Assembly (NCBI GenBank): GCA_002163245.1
Contig: MAAL01000145.1
Coordinates: 1 to 64,000 of the forward strand
Length of the DNA stretch: 64,000 bases
Reading direction: 5' to 3'
Origin: Gammaproteobacteria bacterium 42_54_T18
Lineage (GTDB): Bacteria > Pseudomonadota > Gammaproteobacteria > Pseudomonadales > Ketobacteraceae
Below, piece by piece: positions 48,522-56,649 of this stretch (its first letter is position 1; every line of letters starts with the position of its first letter). Both the position numbers and the translations under genes were made by a program. The notes beneath the pieces were generated by a model. That model saw only the letters and a list, made by a program, of their open reading frames with translations, did not search any database and had not been told where the DNA came from.

Positions 48522-49211
48522 TTAGTTTTTAAATTCGTCTTCCGATATAACATTATAAGTATTATTTTCTTTTAGATATTCAAGCAAAACCACTCGATCC
48601 CCTTTCGCAAAAGTAACATCACCAAGGGCCCTTACTTTAAAAATCAACCCCGCACCGCCATCTTCTACAGTAGCTTCGCCAAACCCATTATCAACCCGCA
48701 TCGTACGCACTATAGCTGTCTGCCCTAGCACCTTCTTTTCTGTTTTCTGTTCCAACTTCGCGAACAGGCTGCGAAATGGCTTCACCGCTACTGCAGTCAA
48801 CACTGCAGCCACATATAAGCATCCAGCAATAATCGGTAAACTTACCAAATAACGTAGCACCCCTTCCGGAACCCAATCGAAAAATGCATAAACGATGTAG
48901 TAACACAGAATCCATCCAATTAAAGAAACAAGGGTAATGATAATAGTGACAGGAATACCACTTAACCCCAGCCGCATAATCAACCCTGCAACAACGTCAG
49001 CGCTGGAAATACTGGTATCGGCATTGATATCCATTTTCCCATCAACATCAATGCCATCTAAATCCAACACATCAACATCGATGAATCCCAACGCAGCAAT
49101 ACACCAATACACCATCGATAGCGCTAGAAAAAAAGTAAAGAAAGCCGTCGGAAACGACGCTATGTTCTGATAAAACGGGTCCATCTTGTCAGATAACAAA
49201 ATCGCAAACAC
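48522..49211 (-). CDS. YqiJ-like membrane protein with OB-fold domain
   Basis: A 229-residue inner-membrane protein. Hydrophobic helices at about 18-43, 80-112 and 118-145 are followed by a soluble C-terminal OB-fold-like domain (about 160-229: KKVLGQTAIVRTMRVDNGFGEA, KGDRVVLLEY). This is the YqiJ/DUF1449 and NfeD-like arrangement, and such proteins are encoded next to flotillins. Translation starts at GTG 49211, which has a strong GGAGG five bases upstream. A 27-codon ORF ends in that ribosome site. First gene of the three-gene set with flotillin and the giant ATPase. Confidence 0.85.
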   Translation of the reverse strand: MFAILLSDKMDPFYQNIASFPTAFFTFFLALSMVYWCIAALGFIDVDVLDLDGIDVDGKMDINADTSISSADVVAGLIMRLGLSGIPVTIIITLVSLIGWILCYYIVYAFFDWVPEGVLRYLVSLPIIAGCLYVAAVLTAVAVKPFRSLFAKLEQKTEKKVLGQTAIVRTMRVDNGFGEATVEDGGAGLIFKVRALGDVTFAKGDRVVLLEYLKENNTYNVISEDEFKN

Positions 49212-49213
49212 TA

Positions 49214-49297
49214 TTACCTCCTTATAAAGACCAAAAACCCATCAATACAGCGGCTTACATTTCGCAAAGCCAAACACTCATCCAAAGTGTACCCCAT
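49214..49297 (-). CDS. Possible 27-residue leader ORF
   Basis: A short ORF starting with ATG 49297 (MGYTLDECLALRNV...) whose last codons AGG AGG TAA are themselves the ribosome site of the YqiJ-like gene, so the stop is two bases before its GTG. CAGGAG lies 12 bases upstream of the ATG, rather far. It may couple or attenuate translation of the downstream gene, or be a chance ORF. Confidence 0.3.
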   Translation of the reverse strand: MGYTLDECLALRNVSRCIDGFLVFIRR

Positions 49298-49314
49298 AAA
49301 TGTTGTTAACTCCT

Positions 49315-49345
49315 GGTATATTGGGGCGATTTTGATACTTTTCAA
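49315..49345 (-). promoter_or_regulatory. Weak promoter candidate for the YqiJ-flotillin-ATPase genes
   Basis: Minus-strand TTGAAA (49340-49345) with TATACC (49315-49320) at 19 bases or AATATA at 17 bases. The -35 is good, the -10 poor. Confidence 0.3.
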
Positions 49346-49438
49346 GGGGGAAGTGTACAAATAAACACCTGTAAAGTTAGAGAGCATATCCCGTGAAAGG
49401 TTCCCTCTGGTACAACCCTATCCAGAGAGAGAAAAACA

Positions 49439-49582
49439 TCAAGGGAAACAAATCCCCCCTATAGTACAATCCATAGGGCAGCCAAGGCCGGTACATTCTC
49501 CATCCGCCGAGATAAGCTTACAGCCTCCTAACATAAGCAGAGTGGTTAACACCCCTATTTTAATAGCATGCTTGATTTGCAT
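49439..49582 (-). CDS. Tiny cysteine-rich lipoprotein
   Basis: A 47-residue ORF with a strong ribosome site (AAGGAG six bases upstream of ATG 49582). A basic start (MQIKHAIK) and hydrophobic core end in the lipobox LMLGGC with lipidated Cys21, so the mature peptide is 27 residues. It has four further cysteines (at 30, 35, 39 and 45) and ends ICFP. Lys at +2 suggests outer-membrane sorting. I do not recognise a family; in size it resembles entericidin-type lipoproteins but the Cys pattern differs. It lies between the fabY terminator and the YqiJ-like gene. Confidence 0.7.
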   Translation of the reverse strand: MQIKHAIKIGVLTTLLMLGGCKLISADGECTGLGCPMDCTIGGICFP

Positions 49583-49637
49583 AACGAGCTCCTTTTATTA
49601 TTATTTGCCCCCAAGAAAAACTAACATAAAGATGTAA

Positions 49638-49668
49638 AACAAAAAAGCTCCAGCCTCACAGCCAGAGC
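49638..49668 (-). terminator. Rho-independent terminator of fabY
   Basis: On the minus strand GCTCTGGCT, GTGA loop, GGCTGGAGC... pairs over nine positions with wobbles (49647-49668), followed by T6 and GTTTT. It lies about 40 bases after the fabY stop. Confidence 0.75.
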
Positions 49669-49709
49669 AAAAAGAGAAACAAAAGCAAACTCAAAATAAA
49701 TATCTAGAG

Positions 49710-51635
49710 CTAGTCAATCATGTCGCTATAAGGATTCGAAAAAGACAAATTCACCGAGCGCTGATACCCTGGCAAGGTGACACCGTCATTCTTGATAACT
49801 ATTTCTGACTCATCGATCATACTTTCTCCAAATTTGTAAATTGGAGCGATCTCTCCACGCTGCGCCGCCATTTCATAGCTCGCTATATTTTCACGCACCT
49901 TTTCTCGTTTTTTATGATATTCAGAAATCACCTCTTTTCCATATCGATTAATTATCATTTTCTCAACAACGGTAGGTGCAATCACACAAGCTGTTGCATT
50001 GTTCCCACCAAAACCTTTACTGTTCAAAAAAGCTACGTCTATGGTTTGCTCGCCTAAACGCATATCTTGTAATGGAAACTGTAATCTATCGGCTTGCACA
50101 TCTTCAGCAATAACTTCTGTCGTTTTAATACCCGGTAAGATGCCATGATGAAAAACGCCTAACGTTGCCATTAACTGATCTGCACTTGCTGGAGCCAAGG
50201 AATGGCCAACATAAGATTTTACCGCAACAATTGGCCACTGTTCGATATCAAACGTTGTTGCAACCTGTTGCAATACATCCGCTTCAGTTGTTCTATTTTT
50301 TGGGGTACTTGATCCGTGCGCTTGAACAAAACTTCGCTGTTTAACCGCATTTTCACCTAACAGTGCCACCGCAGATGCAACGGCCTTTGCCATTGTTATA
50401 TAATTACCAGGGCCCGGTGCTGAAATCGATTTCTTATGGCCATCTGCATTCACAAACACATCCGTAACGGCACCAATAATCTCTGCCCCTAGCTCTAATG
50501 CAAGTGCATCATCCATCAACACAAAATATTGCGAGGACTCTGCCAATGTAAAACCACAGTTATCACCAAAGGGCCGGCTCGCACGCCGATGATCAGGCTG
50601 CTCGGAATTTTCCAGTTTACGCAACTTCTCGTCAGACGCTAACGCCCCCATAGCATGATACCCATCGATCATTTCAGGTGTTACCGGAGCCTCACTATTA
50701 CCCACCAAGACAACGCGACTTCGCCCTGCTTGAATATCAGAAATGGCTATTCGTAAGTTATACAAAAAAGTCGCACAAGCTCCTGTCGTACTCCCCGTAG
50801 TACCAACACTGCCCAACACATAGGCATTGATAAAGTCCGCTGGCATGCTATTCATACCTAGTGCCATTTGTTTTGCCGTCACACGCCCCCCCATTAAAGA
50901 GGACTGCATAAACCCACCGTAACCATGTTCATCGACCTGGCACATTAAACTGCCCGAGTATACAGACACCTCATCTGGGTTAACTTTTTCCATCACCTGC
51001 TGCCAATCAATTCCCATTGAGCGCAATGCATCCGTAGCGCCTAACAACGCCATCTTTAAACCACGAGGGTGGAAGTTAGACCGATAATAAGAACCTGGAT
51101 CAAACCCTGTCGGTAATTGCCCCGCACTGGATACCGGCATTTTTCGGGTACAATCCACTTTGATATTTGCCGTTCCAGCCAAGGCGACTGTGACATGATC
51201 CCCTTCACCACTGTCTTCCACCTGCCACCCCTCTGGCAATGGCTTCGGCAGTTGTTTGCGCCTCACTTGAAAAGATAATGCTCCTGTTTCACTAGGCGAT
51301 AACGAGACAGGTTTATGGGTAGGTACTGCATCCACATCAAAATGATTACTTTCGATACGTCGTACTAACGTCCCTTCTAATACCTCGGATCTATATAAAG
51401 CATCCACATCACCAGCAGATAGCGCAGCGCCTTCAGGGTTGACATAACTCCCGTCTGCCCCACCTTCGCCAACAGATACCAGCTTCATAATAACAGCCAA
51501 GCTAATAACGGTTTCTTGCTGAAGCTTTTTAGGCAGACTGTCAAATACCATGCGACGGTATGCATGATGGAACGAACTGCGCCCTGCTGGGCCAAAACCA
51601 CCAAAACCTACAATAACTGGTAACCGAGTCTTCAC
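49710..51635 (-). CDS. fabY: Beta-ketoacyl-ACP synthase FabY
   Basis: A 641-residue ketoacyl synthase, much longer than FabB or FabF and matching the Pseudomonas FabY type that starts fatty acid synthesis from acetyl-CoA and malonyl-ACP. The active Cys is in TTGACATFL near 283, the His residues in QAHGSSTPKN near 441 and KSYVGHSLAPAS near 476. An N-terminal region of about 190 residues and a C-terminal ~60-residue tail flank the thiolase core. Start is GTG 51635 with AAGGGG nine bases upstream. Divergent from a GlxA-type regulator. Confidence 0.92.
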   Translation of the reverse strand: MKTRLPVIVGFGGFGPAGRSSFHHAYRRMVFDSLPKKLQQETVISLAVIMKLVSVGEGGADGSYVNPEGAALSAGDVDALYRSEVLEGTLVRRIESNHFDVDAVPTHKPVSLSPSETGALSFQVRRKQLPKPLPEGWQVEDSGEGDHVTVALAGTANIKVDCTRKMPVSSAGQLPTGFDPGSYYRSNFHPRGLKMALLGATDALRSMGIDWQQVMEKVNPDEVSVYSGSLMCQVDEHGYGGFMQSSLMGGRVTAKQMALGMNSMPADFINAYVLGSVGTTGSTTGACATFLYNLRIAISDIQAGRSRVVLVGNSEAPVTPEMIDGYHAMGALASDEKLRKLENSEQPDHRRASRPFGDNCGFTLAESSQYFVLMDDALALELGAEIIGAVTDVFVNADGHKKSISAPGPGNYITMAKAVASAVALLGENAVKQRSFVQAHGSSTPKNRTTEADVLQQVATTFDIEQWPIVAVKSYVGHSLAPASADQLMATLGVFHHGILPGIKTTEVIAEDVQADRLQFPLQDMRLGEQTIDVAFLNSKGFGGNNATACVIAPTVVEKMIINRYGKEVISEYHKKREKVRENIASYEMAAQRGEIAPIYKFGESMIDESEIVIKNDGVTLPGYQRSVNLSFSNPYSDMID

Positions 51636-51812
51636 TAACTATCCCCTTATTTAATGTTTTGCTCTTGCCACTGAGCCTTCTCATCAAATTGTATCTGGGG
51701 AACGCAACGCCCACCCTGCTGATAAGGACATAAGAGACGGGGTTTCAGCCAAACTTGTAACATTTCCACAACCAATGACCAACCAGCCACAATAAACGGC
51801 TAGAATGACCAA

Positions 51813-52802
51813 ATGAAGAAAATCACCTTTGTCCTTTGTGACAACATGCTGGCCACTAGCTGCACATTACCGATAGAAATGCTTCGTACCGCAGAAGGTG
51901 CAGCCATAGGCAAAAACCGTCATGCCGAGCGCCTAGATATTCAAACCGTTTCAGCAAATGACCTAGCGGTTACCACAAGCATCGGGTTTCCACTATCGCC
52001 CTCATCAACCCTTGCCAGCAGAGAAGGCTCTGATTACGTTTACATTCCATCCTTGTGGCGTAACCCAAACCCCATTATCAATAAAAATCAAAGCCTTACC
52101 TATTGGTTACAACAACAAGCAACATCAGGAACCATCATTAATGGTGTTGGTACTGGCTGTTGTTTTTTGGCTGAAGCCGGTCTGCTTAACCAAAAACCCG
52201 CCACTACCCACTGGCACTACTTTGATCAGTTTGAAAAAAAATATCCCGACATACAATTAAAACGTCAGTACTTTATTACTCAAGCGGGCAATATTTTTTG
52301 TGCCGCCAGCGTTAACTCCCTTGCCGATCTCACCGTACACTTTGTTTCAGAAATATATGGCAGCACCATAGCCAACCACGTACAACGGCATTTCTCTCAT
52401 GAGATCCGCTCTGACTATAAAAATACGAGTTATTTTGAAGAGAAAACCAATCGCCATCCAGATGAAGATATTATCCATGCCCAGCGCTGGCTTAAGGATA
52501 ACTTCGCCAAAGACTTTAAGCTAAGTGATGTTGCAGGCGACTTTGACATGAGCGTACGAACCTTTAACCGCCGCTTTAAAATTGCATTAGGGAAAACCCC
52601 ATTGCAATACCTACAAGCAGTGAGAACCGACGTCGCAAAAGACCTACTTAAAAGCACAAATTTATCCATTGGAGAAATAGCTATGGCAGTTGGCTATCAG
52701 GATATGGGGCATTTTGCAGAAGTGGTTAAAAAAACCTTAGGCGTAACACCAAGTGAATACCGAACAACCGTAAGAGCAAAACTATTTACTGAGGATGATT
52801 AA
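51813..52802 (+). CDS. GlxA-type AraC-family transcriptional regulator
   Basis: A 329-residue regulator. The N-terminal DJ-1/PfpI-like domain (about 1-190, with GVGTGCCFLAEAGLL) is followed by an AraC-type double helix-turn-helix domain (about 220-322: LKDNFAKDFKLSDVAGDFDMSVRTFNRRFK and IGEIAMAVGYQDMGHFAEVVKK). The ligand is unknown. Likely activator of the GST-like gene downstream or of fabY, which is divergent (inference). The start ATG overlaps the stop of a three-codon ORF beginning at 51805. Confidence 0.9.
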   Translation: MKKITFVLCDNMLATSCTLPIEMLRTAEGAAIGKNRHAERLDIQTVSANDLAVTTSIGFPLSPSSTLASREGSDYVYIPSLWRNPNPIINKNQSLTYWLQQQATSGTIINGVGTGCCFLAEAGLLNQKPATTHWHYFDQFEKKYPDIQLKRQYFITQAGNIFCAASVNSLADLTVHFVSEIYGSTIANHVQRHFSHEIRSDYKNTSYFEEKTNRHPDEDIIHAQRWLKDNFAKDFKLSDVAGDFDMSVRTFNRRFKIALGKTPLQYLQAVRTDVAKDLLKSTNLSIGEIAMAVGYQDMGHFAEVVKKTLGVTPSEYRTTVRAKLFTEDD

Positions 52803-52991
52803 GACAAACTCTTTATCTTGCTTTTAATTGGTACCACTTTAAATTGGCACGATTTTTAACTAGCCCAACCACCCTGACAGATTTGGCGAATTACCCCCAC
52901 ACTCTTGGCGCTGATGCCCTTGTGCATTGCTTTTATTCCTGCCTACACTCTCATAGACACCATTTTCCCGGAAAACAAGGGCAATATCACC

Positions 52992-54089
52992 ATGAATGCA
53001 AAGGTTGAATTATACGGCTGGGAAGTATCCCCATACACCGCCAAAGTGGACGCCTACTTTCATTTTAAAGGCATTCCATTTAACAAAATCTATCCCAACG
53101 CCTACACGCTAGCACGAAAAATCCAGCCCGCTGTAGGAAAAATGATTATGCCCGTTGTATATATCAACGGAAAAAAACCCATTCAAGACTCCACCATTAT
53201 CATTGATCACTTTGAGCAACAGAACCCCACAAGAGCCGCAATCCCAGCAAGCCCCAAACAACGCATTGCCGCTCAATTAATCGAACTCTATTCCGACGAA
53301 TGGCTACCCATGGCAGCACTACACTACCGCTGGAATTACCCAGAAAACTACAACTTTATTATTGGCGAATTCGGCAGCAACGCTTTACCCTACTTCCCAA
53401 AGTTTATCCAAAACAAGGTAGCCAAAACCTTTGCCGGTAAGATGTCCGGATACTTACCCATACTAGGGATAACCAGTAACACCGAACAAGCACTAGAGCA
53501 ACACGTCGAAGCTCTACTCTCCTTACTAAACACCCATTTTGCACAACACCGCTACTTGTTGGGCGACCAACCATGCTTAGCAGACTTCTCCCTATACGGC
53601 CCACTCTACGCCCACCTACACAGAGACCCCGCTCCTAAAGATCTCGTCGCAAAACATCGCAACGTATTAACATGGATAGAAAGAGTCCAAGGAAATACAT
53701 CAACAGAAAACAATACGCTCCCAGATAACGATCAAATCCCCGACACACTAATACCAATACTAAGCCACATGACACAAAGTCATATGCCCTTACTTCAACA
53801 AACCATCGACGCCATTCAACAATGGGCAAAAGAAAAACACACCGGCGACAAAGTCCCACAACGACTAGGTGACGCAACCCTATCCATTGAAGGCAAACAA
53901 GAAACCCGCTACAACCTCAGTTACGGATACTGGATGCTGCAACGCATCCAAGAAACCTACCAAACCGTTTCAGAAGAAAACAAACCACCCGTCGATGAGT
54001 TTATTACACAACTAAACGGCTTTTCACTCTTAAAAGAACCACTACATAACCATGTAATGTTAAAAAATTGCCGACTATATTTAAGCTAA
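52992..54089 (+). CDS. Glutathione S-transferase-like protein with C-terminal extension
   Basis: A 365-residue protein. ATG 52992 (MNAKVELYGWEVSPYTAKVD) is preferred; the frame is open to 52905. The N-terminal thioredoxin-like domain covers about 1-80 (MPVVYINGKKPIQDSTIII) and the helical domain about 90-245 (LLGDQPCLADFSLYGPLYAHL). Beyond that is a further ~115-residue part not typical of GSTs. A Ser-Pro-Tyr site (SPYTAK) replaces the Cys seen in thiol-type GSTs. It follows the GlxA-type regulator on the same strand and precedes a palindromic element. Confidence 0.82.
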   Translation: MNAKVELYGWEVSPYTAKVDAYFHFKGIPFNKIYPNAYTLARKIQPAVGKMIMPVVYINGKKPIQDSTIIIDHFEQQNPTRAAIPASPKQRIAAQLIELYSDEWLPMAALHYRWNYPENYNFIIGEFGSNALPYFPKFIQNKVAKTFAGKMSGYLPILGITSNTEQALEQHVEALLSLLNTHFAQHRYLLGDQPCLADFSLYGPLYAHLHRDPAPKDLVAKHRNVLTWIERVQGNTSTENNTLPDNDQIPDTLIPILSHMTQSHMPLLQQTIDAIQQWAKEKHTGDKVPQRLGDATLSIEGKQETRYNLSYGYWMLQRIQETYQTVSEENKPPVDEFITQLNGFSLLKEPLHNHVMLKNCRLYLS

Positions 54090-54141
54090 AGCTTAGCGTT
54101 TCAAAACCCCAAAGAATCCAAAATCTACAACCCCGCAATAA

Positions 54142-54252
54142 GTGATGTATTAGCAATATCCGTTCAGAAACGTCTGCGGCACGGACGCCGCAGTCGAGCA
54201 CGCATGGATGCGATCTTTTGCGATTTCTGAACGGATATTGCTAATACATCAC
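54142..54252. repeat. 111-bp palindromic element (MITE/REP-like)
   Basis: Terminal inverted repeats of 29 bp match perfectly (54142-54170 and 54224-54252; the left arm reads GTGATGTATTAGCAATATCC...). Between them lie two further hairpins: CTGCGGC/GCCGCAG (54174-54193) and CGCAT/ATGCG (54201-54212). It carries no ORF and no clear target-site duplication. It sits between convergent genes and could also terminate transcription. Only one copy is in this window, so mobility is not shown. Confidence 0.7.
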
Positions 54253-54315
54253 GCTCTAGTCGATTACAGAGTTCCCATCATTATAATGCCCGCATTCACT
54301 TACCCACCTTAAACC

Positions 54316-55386
54316 CTAACCCACAATCTTATAACAATCCCTCGCATTATCACGAAACAACTTAACCCTATCCTCATCACTAAACCCCTCACAAAGGGAC
54401 CAATAAACGTCATATAACATCTCCAACGACATCGAAACCTTATCCATCGGAAAATTAGACGCAAACATACAACGACCAACCCCAAACTGACTCACAACAA
54501 ACTCCAACATCGGCCGAAGGTCATCAACAATCTCAGCCAAAGACGGTGGCTGATCTCGCAAATGATACCCCCACCCCACCACAGGCATAAAAAATCCCGA
54601 CAACTTCACCAACACATTCGGACACTCAGCCACCTTCGCCATGCTCTCTTGCCACAAGCCCAACACCCGGCTCCGAGCAGCATCAGAACCACCATAAGAA
54701 GCAAACGCCCCACCCAACCCTATCGGCGTCCCCATATGCCCCAAAATAAACGTCGTATTAGGGTAAGCTTTTGCTAACACCACCATCTCATCCAGTTGCG
54801 GGTGAAAAAACCACGCATCAAAAGACAAATCATCCTGTGCCAATCGATCAAACCCCGCCCGCCACTTAGAATCCTGTGACAGTTTCTCCTGATCACAAAA
54901 TCGCATAATAGACTTATCGGCATCCCACGCCAGCATTTGCCGTATACCCACAAACTTTGAACTTGCACGCTTATGAGCAGCCAGCACAGCATCAACATTA
55001 TCCCCCCTCAAATCTAAGTGCCCGACAATCCCCCCTAGCAACGACTCAGTTCGCCCAGAAAACAAAGACGCCAACCACTGAGTCTCCCTAACGGGGCCAA
55101 AATCCGACTTATCCCTCCAATCGGCCTGTACATGCACCACATGAGAGATATTCAACCGCCCTCGGTCAGCAGCATAGTTAACCGGTAAATAGTCATAACC
55201 CACATGACTAATATCGCCAACATAATCTTTATCCGCTTTACTTGCCCCCAGCGTCAACACAGACTCATACAACGATTGATTCCAACCCAGCAGCTTCTTC
55301 GGCCAGGACAATGTTCTTGGGGTATTCACCAAATCCCACTGGTGAATATGGGGGTCAACAATGGAAAATTCGTCTGGGATTAACAC
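54316..55386 (-). CDS. Amidohydrolase (Amidohydro_2 family)
   Basis: A 356-residue TIM-barrel hydrolase of the metal-dependent amidohydrolase/decarboxylase family. Motifs: DPHIHQWD (11-18), the metal-binding HMG in LGHMGTPIG (about 217-225), and ASNFPMDK near 308-315. The substrate is not predictable; relatives include lactonases and decarboxylases. Start is GTG 55386 with AAGGAG seven bases upstream. Minus strand, alone between the palindromic element and the binding protein gene. Confidence 0.87.
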   Translation of the reverse strand: MLIPDEFSIVDPHIHQWDLVNTPRTLSWPKKLLGWNQSLYESVLTLGASKADKDYVGDISHVGYDYLPVNYAADRGRLNISHVVHVQADWRDKSDFGPVRETQWLASLFSGRTESLLGGIVGHLDLRGDNVDAVLAAHKRASSKFVGIRQMLAWDADKSIMRFCDQEKLSQDSKWRAGFDRLAQDDLSFDAWFFHPQLDEMVVLAKAYPNTTFILGHMGTPIGLGGAFASYGGSDAARSRVLGLWQESMAKVAECPNVLVKLSGFFMPVVGWGYHLRDQPPSLAEIVDDLRPMLEFVVSQFGVGRCMFASNFPMDKVSMSLEMLYDVYWSLCEGFSDEDRVKLFRDNARDCYKIVG

Positions 55387-55572
55387 AAGGCAGCTCCTTA
55401 ATTAAATTACATATAATCGGGCGAACGTGAGGGTAACATGGCCAGATTCCACAGACCCATGACAAACGAGCTCATCACGCCGTCAATCACACAACCCACC
55501 CTACCGAAAAGCAGTCTATCCTTATAAGAAGCTGTTCCAAATACTTCCCGACAGGAGGAGGCTAAAATCTCA

Positions 55573-56550
55573 ATGTACACATTTACAAAGATTCACCCTG
55601 CCCTGTTCTCAAGCAGCTTATTTTTAAGACGCCTGCTTTTCAGTGCATTTTTCTTGAGCAATACCATAACAGCAGCGATTCCAACACAAACAAGCCCAAA
55701 AACCATTGAAGTCAACTTCCAATACATGGGTAAGGATTATCACATACAAGGTAATAGCATCAATAATACCTATGTATTTAACGCAGGTGCCAAGAAAAAA
55801 GTCAGTCTTAGTACGTTAGAGTGGGCTCCATACATCGGCCAAAAAATCTGTAAGCAAGGCTGGGTTCAGCAGCTAACTGTTGCCCTACTTACCAGCCAAG
55901 GTTACGAAGTCACTGTCAGCTTCTACCCTTGGGCAAGAACTATCTCAATGGCAGAAAAAGGTCGAGTGGATATTCTATTTCCGGAGTATTTTATAGAACC
56001 AGCCGCACCCTCTGACGTTATCAAAGGTACCAAACGAACAGACCATCTCGCTTTATCATCACCAATACCCGGCGGCCCTATCGCCCTATTAAAACGCAAA
56101 GACTTCAAAACACCTTTCAAAGGTGAATTAACGGTACTAAAAGGAGAGCGCATCGGGGTCGTAAGAGGCTATCAAAACACTCCCGAATTTGATGCACTGA
56201 TGGATAGCGATTTCTTTCACATCGACAACTCTGTTGATGATTTAATGAATGCCATCAAGCTATCAAAAAAACGAGTAGACTATATTGTAGGGGACCCCTC
56301 CGTGATCTTTTTTAGCATAAAAACGGGTAAACATTTACCCGAAAGTATAAAAAAAATCACCGCGAATAACATTGAAGTTATTGACCCACCACTCCAGTAC
56401 AACAATCTACATTATGCTGTTTCCAAAAAGAACCCCGAATGGAAGTTGCTACTCCAAACATTAAATAAAGCTATCGCAAGCTTTAAAAAAGACGGAGCCA
56501 CTCAACAAATTATTAACGATACAAAAAAACAATGCAACAAACTACCCTAG
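55573..56550 (+). CDS. Periplasmic solute-binding protein (SBP_bac_3-like)
   Basis: A 325-residue exported protein. A signal peptide occupies about the first 37 residues. The mature part has the two-lobed family-3 binding fold: LEWAPYIGQKIC, YPWARTISMAEKGRVDILFP, ERIGVVRGYQNTPEF, DYIVGDPSVIFFS. A ~40-residue segment after the signal (TIEVNFQYMGKDYHIQG) precedes the fold. No permease or ATPase is adjacent, so it may serve a remote transporter or act as a sensor partner. Ribosome site GGAGGAGG lies about 11 bases before the ATG. Confidence 0.85.
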   Translation: MYTFTKIHPALFSSSLFLRRLLFSAFFLSNTITAAIPTQTSPKTIEVNFQYMGKDYHIQGNSINNTYVFNAGAKKKVSLSTLEWAPYIGQKICKQGWVQQLTVALLTSQGYEVTVSFYPWARTISMAEKGRVDILFPEYFIEPAAPSDVIKGTKRTDHLALSSPIPGGPIALLKRKDFKTPFKGELTVLKGERIGVVRGYQNTPEFDALMDSDFFHIDNSVDDLMNAIKLSKKRVDYIVGDPSVIFFSIKTGKHLPESIKKITANNIEVIDPPLQYNNLHYAVSKKNPEWKLLLQTLNKAIASFKKDGATQQIINDTKKQCNKLP

Positions 56551-56649
56551 TAACTAGCGACAACATTATACTCTATTCCATACTTAGCATTAGCCTTTAC
56601 CCCTCAACCCCATTAATATAACCAACCGATATAATTTGAGGAGTACAGA

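Noticed and set aside
54142-54252. Integron attC site
   Set aside because: Arms are perfectly paired without the extrahelical bases and conserved core expected of attC, and no integron integrase or cassette array is present.
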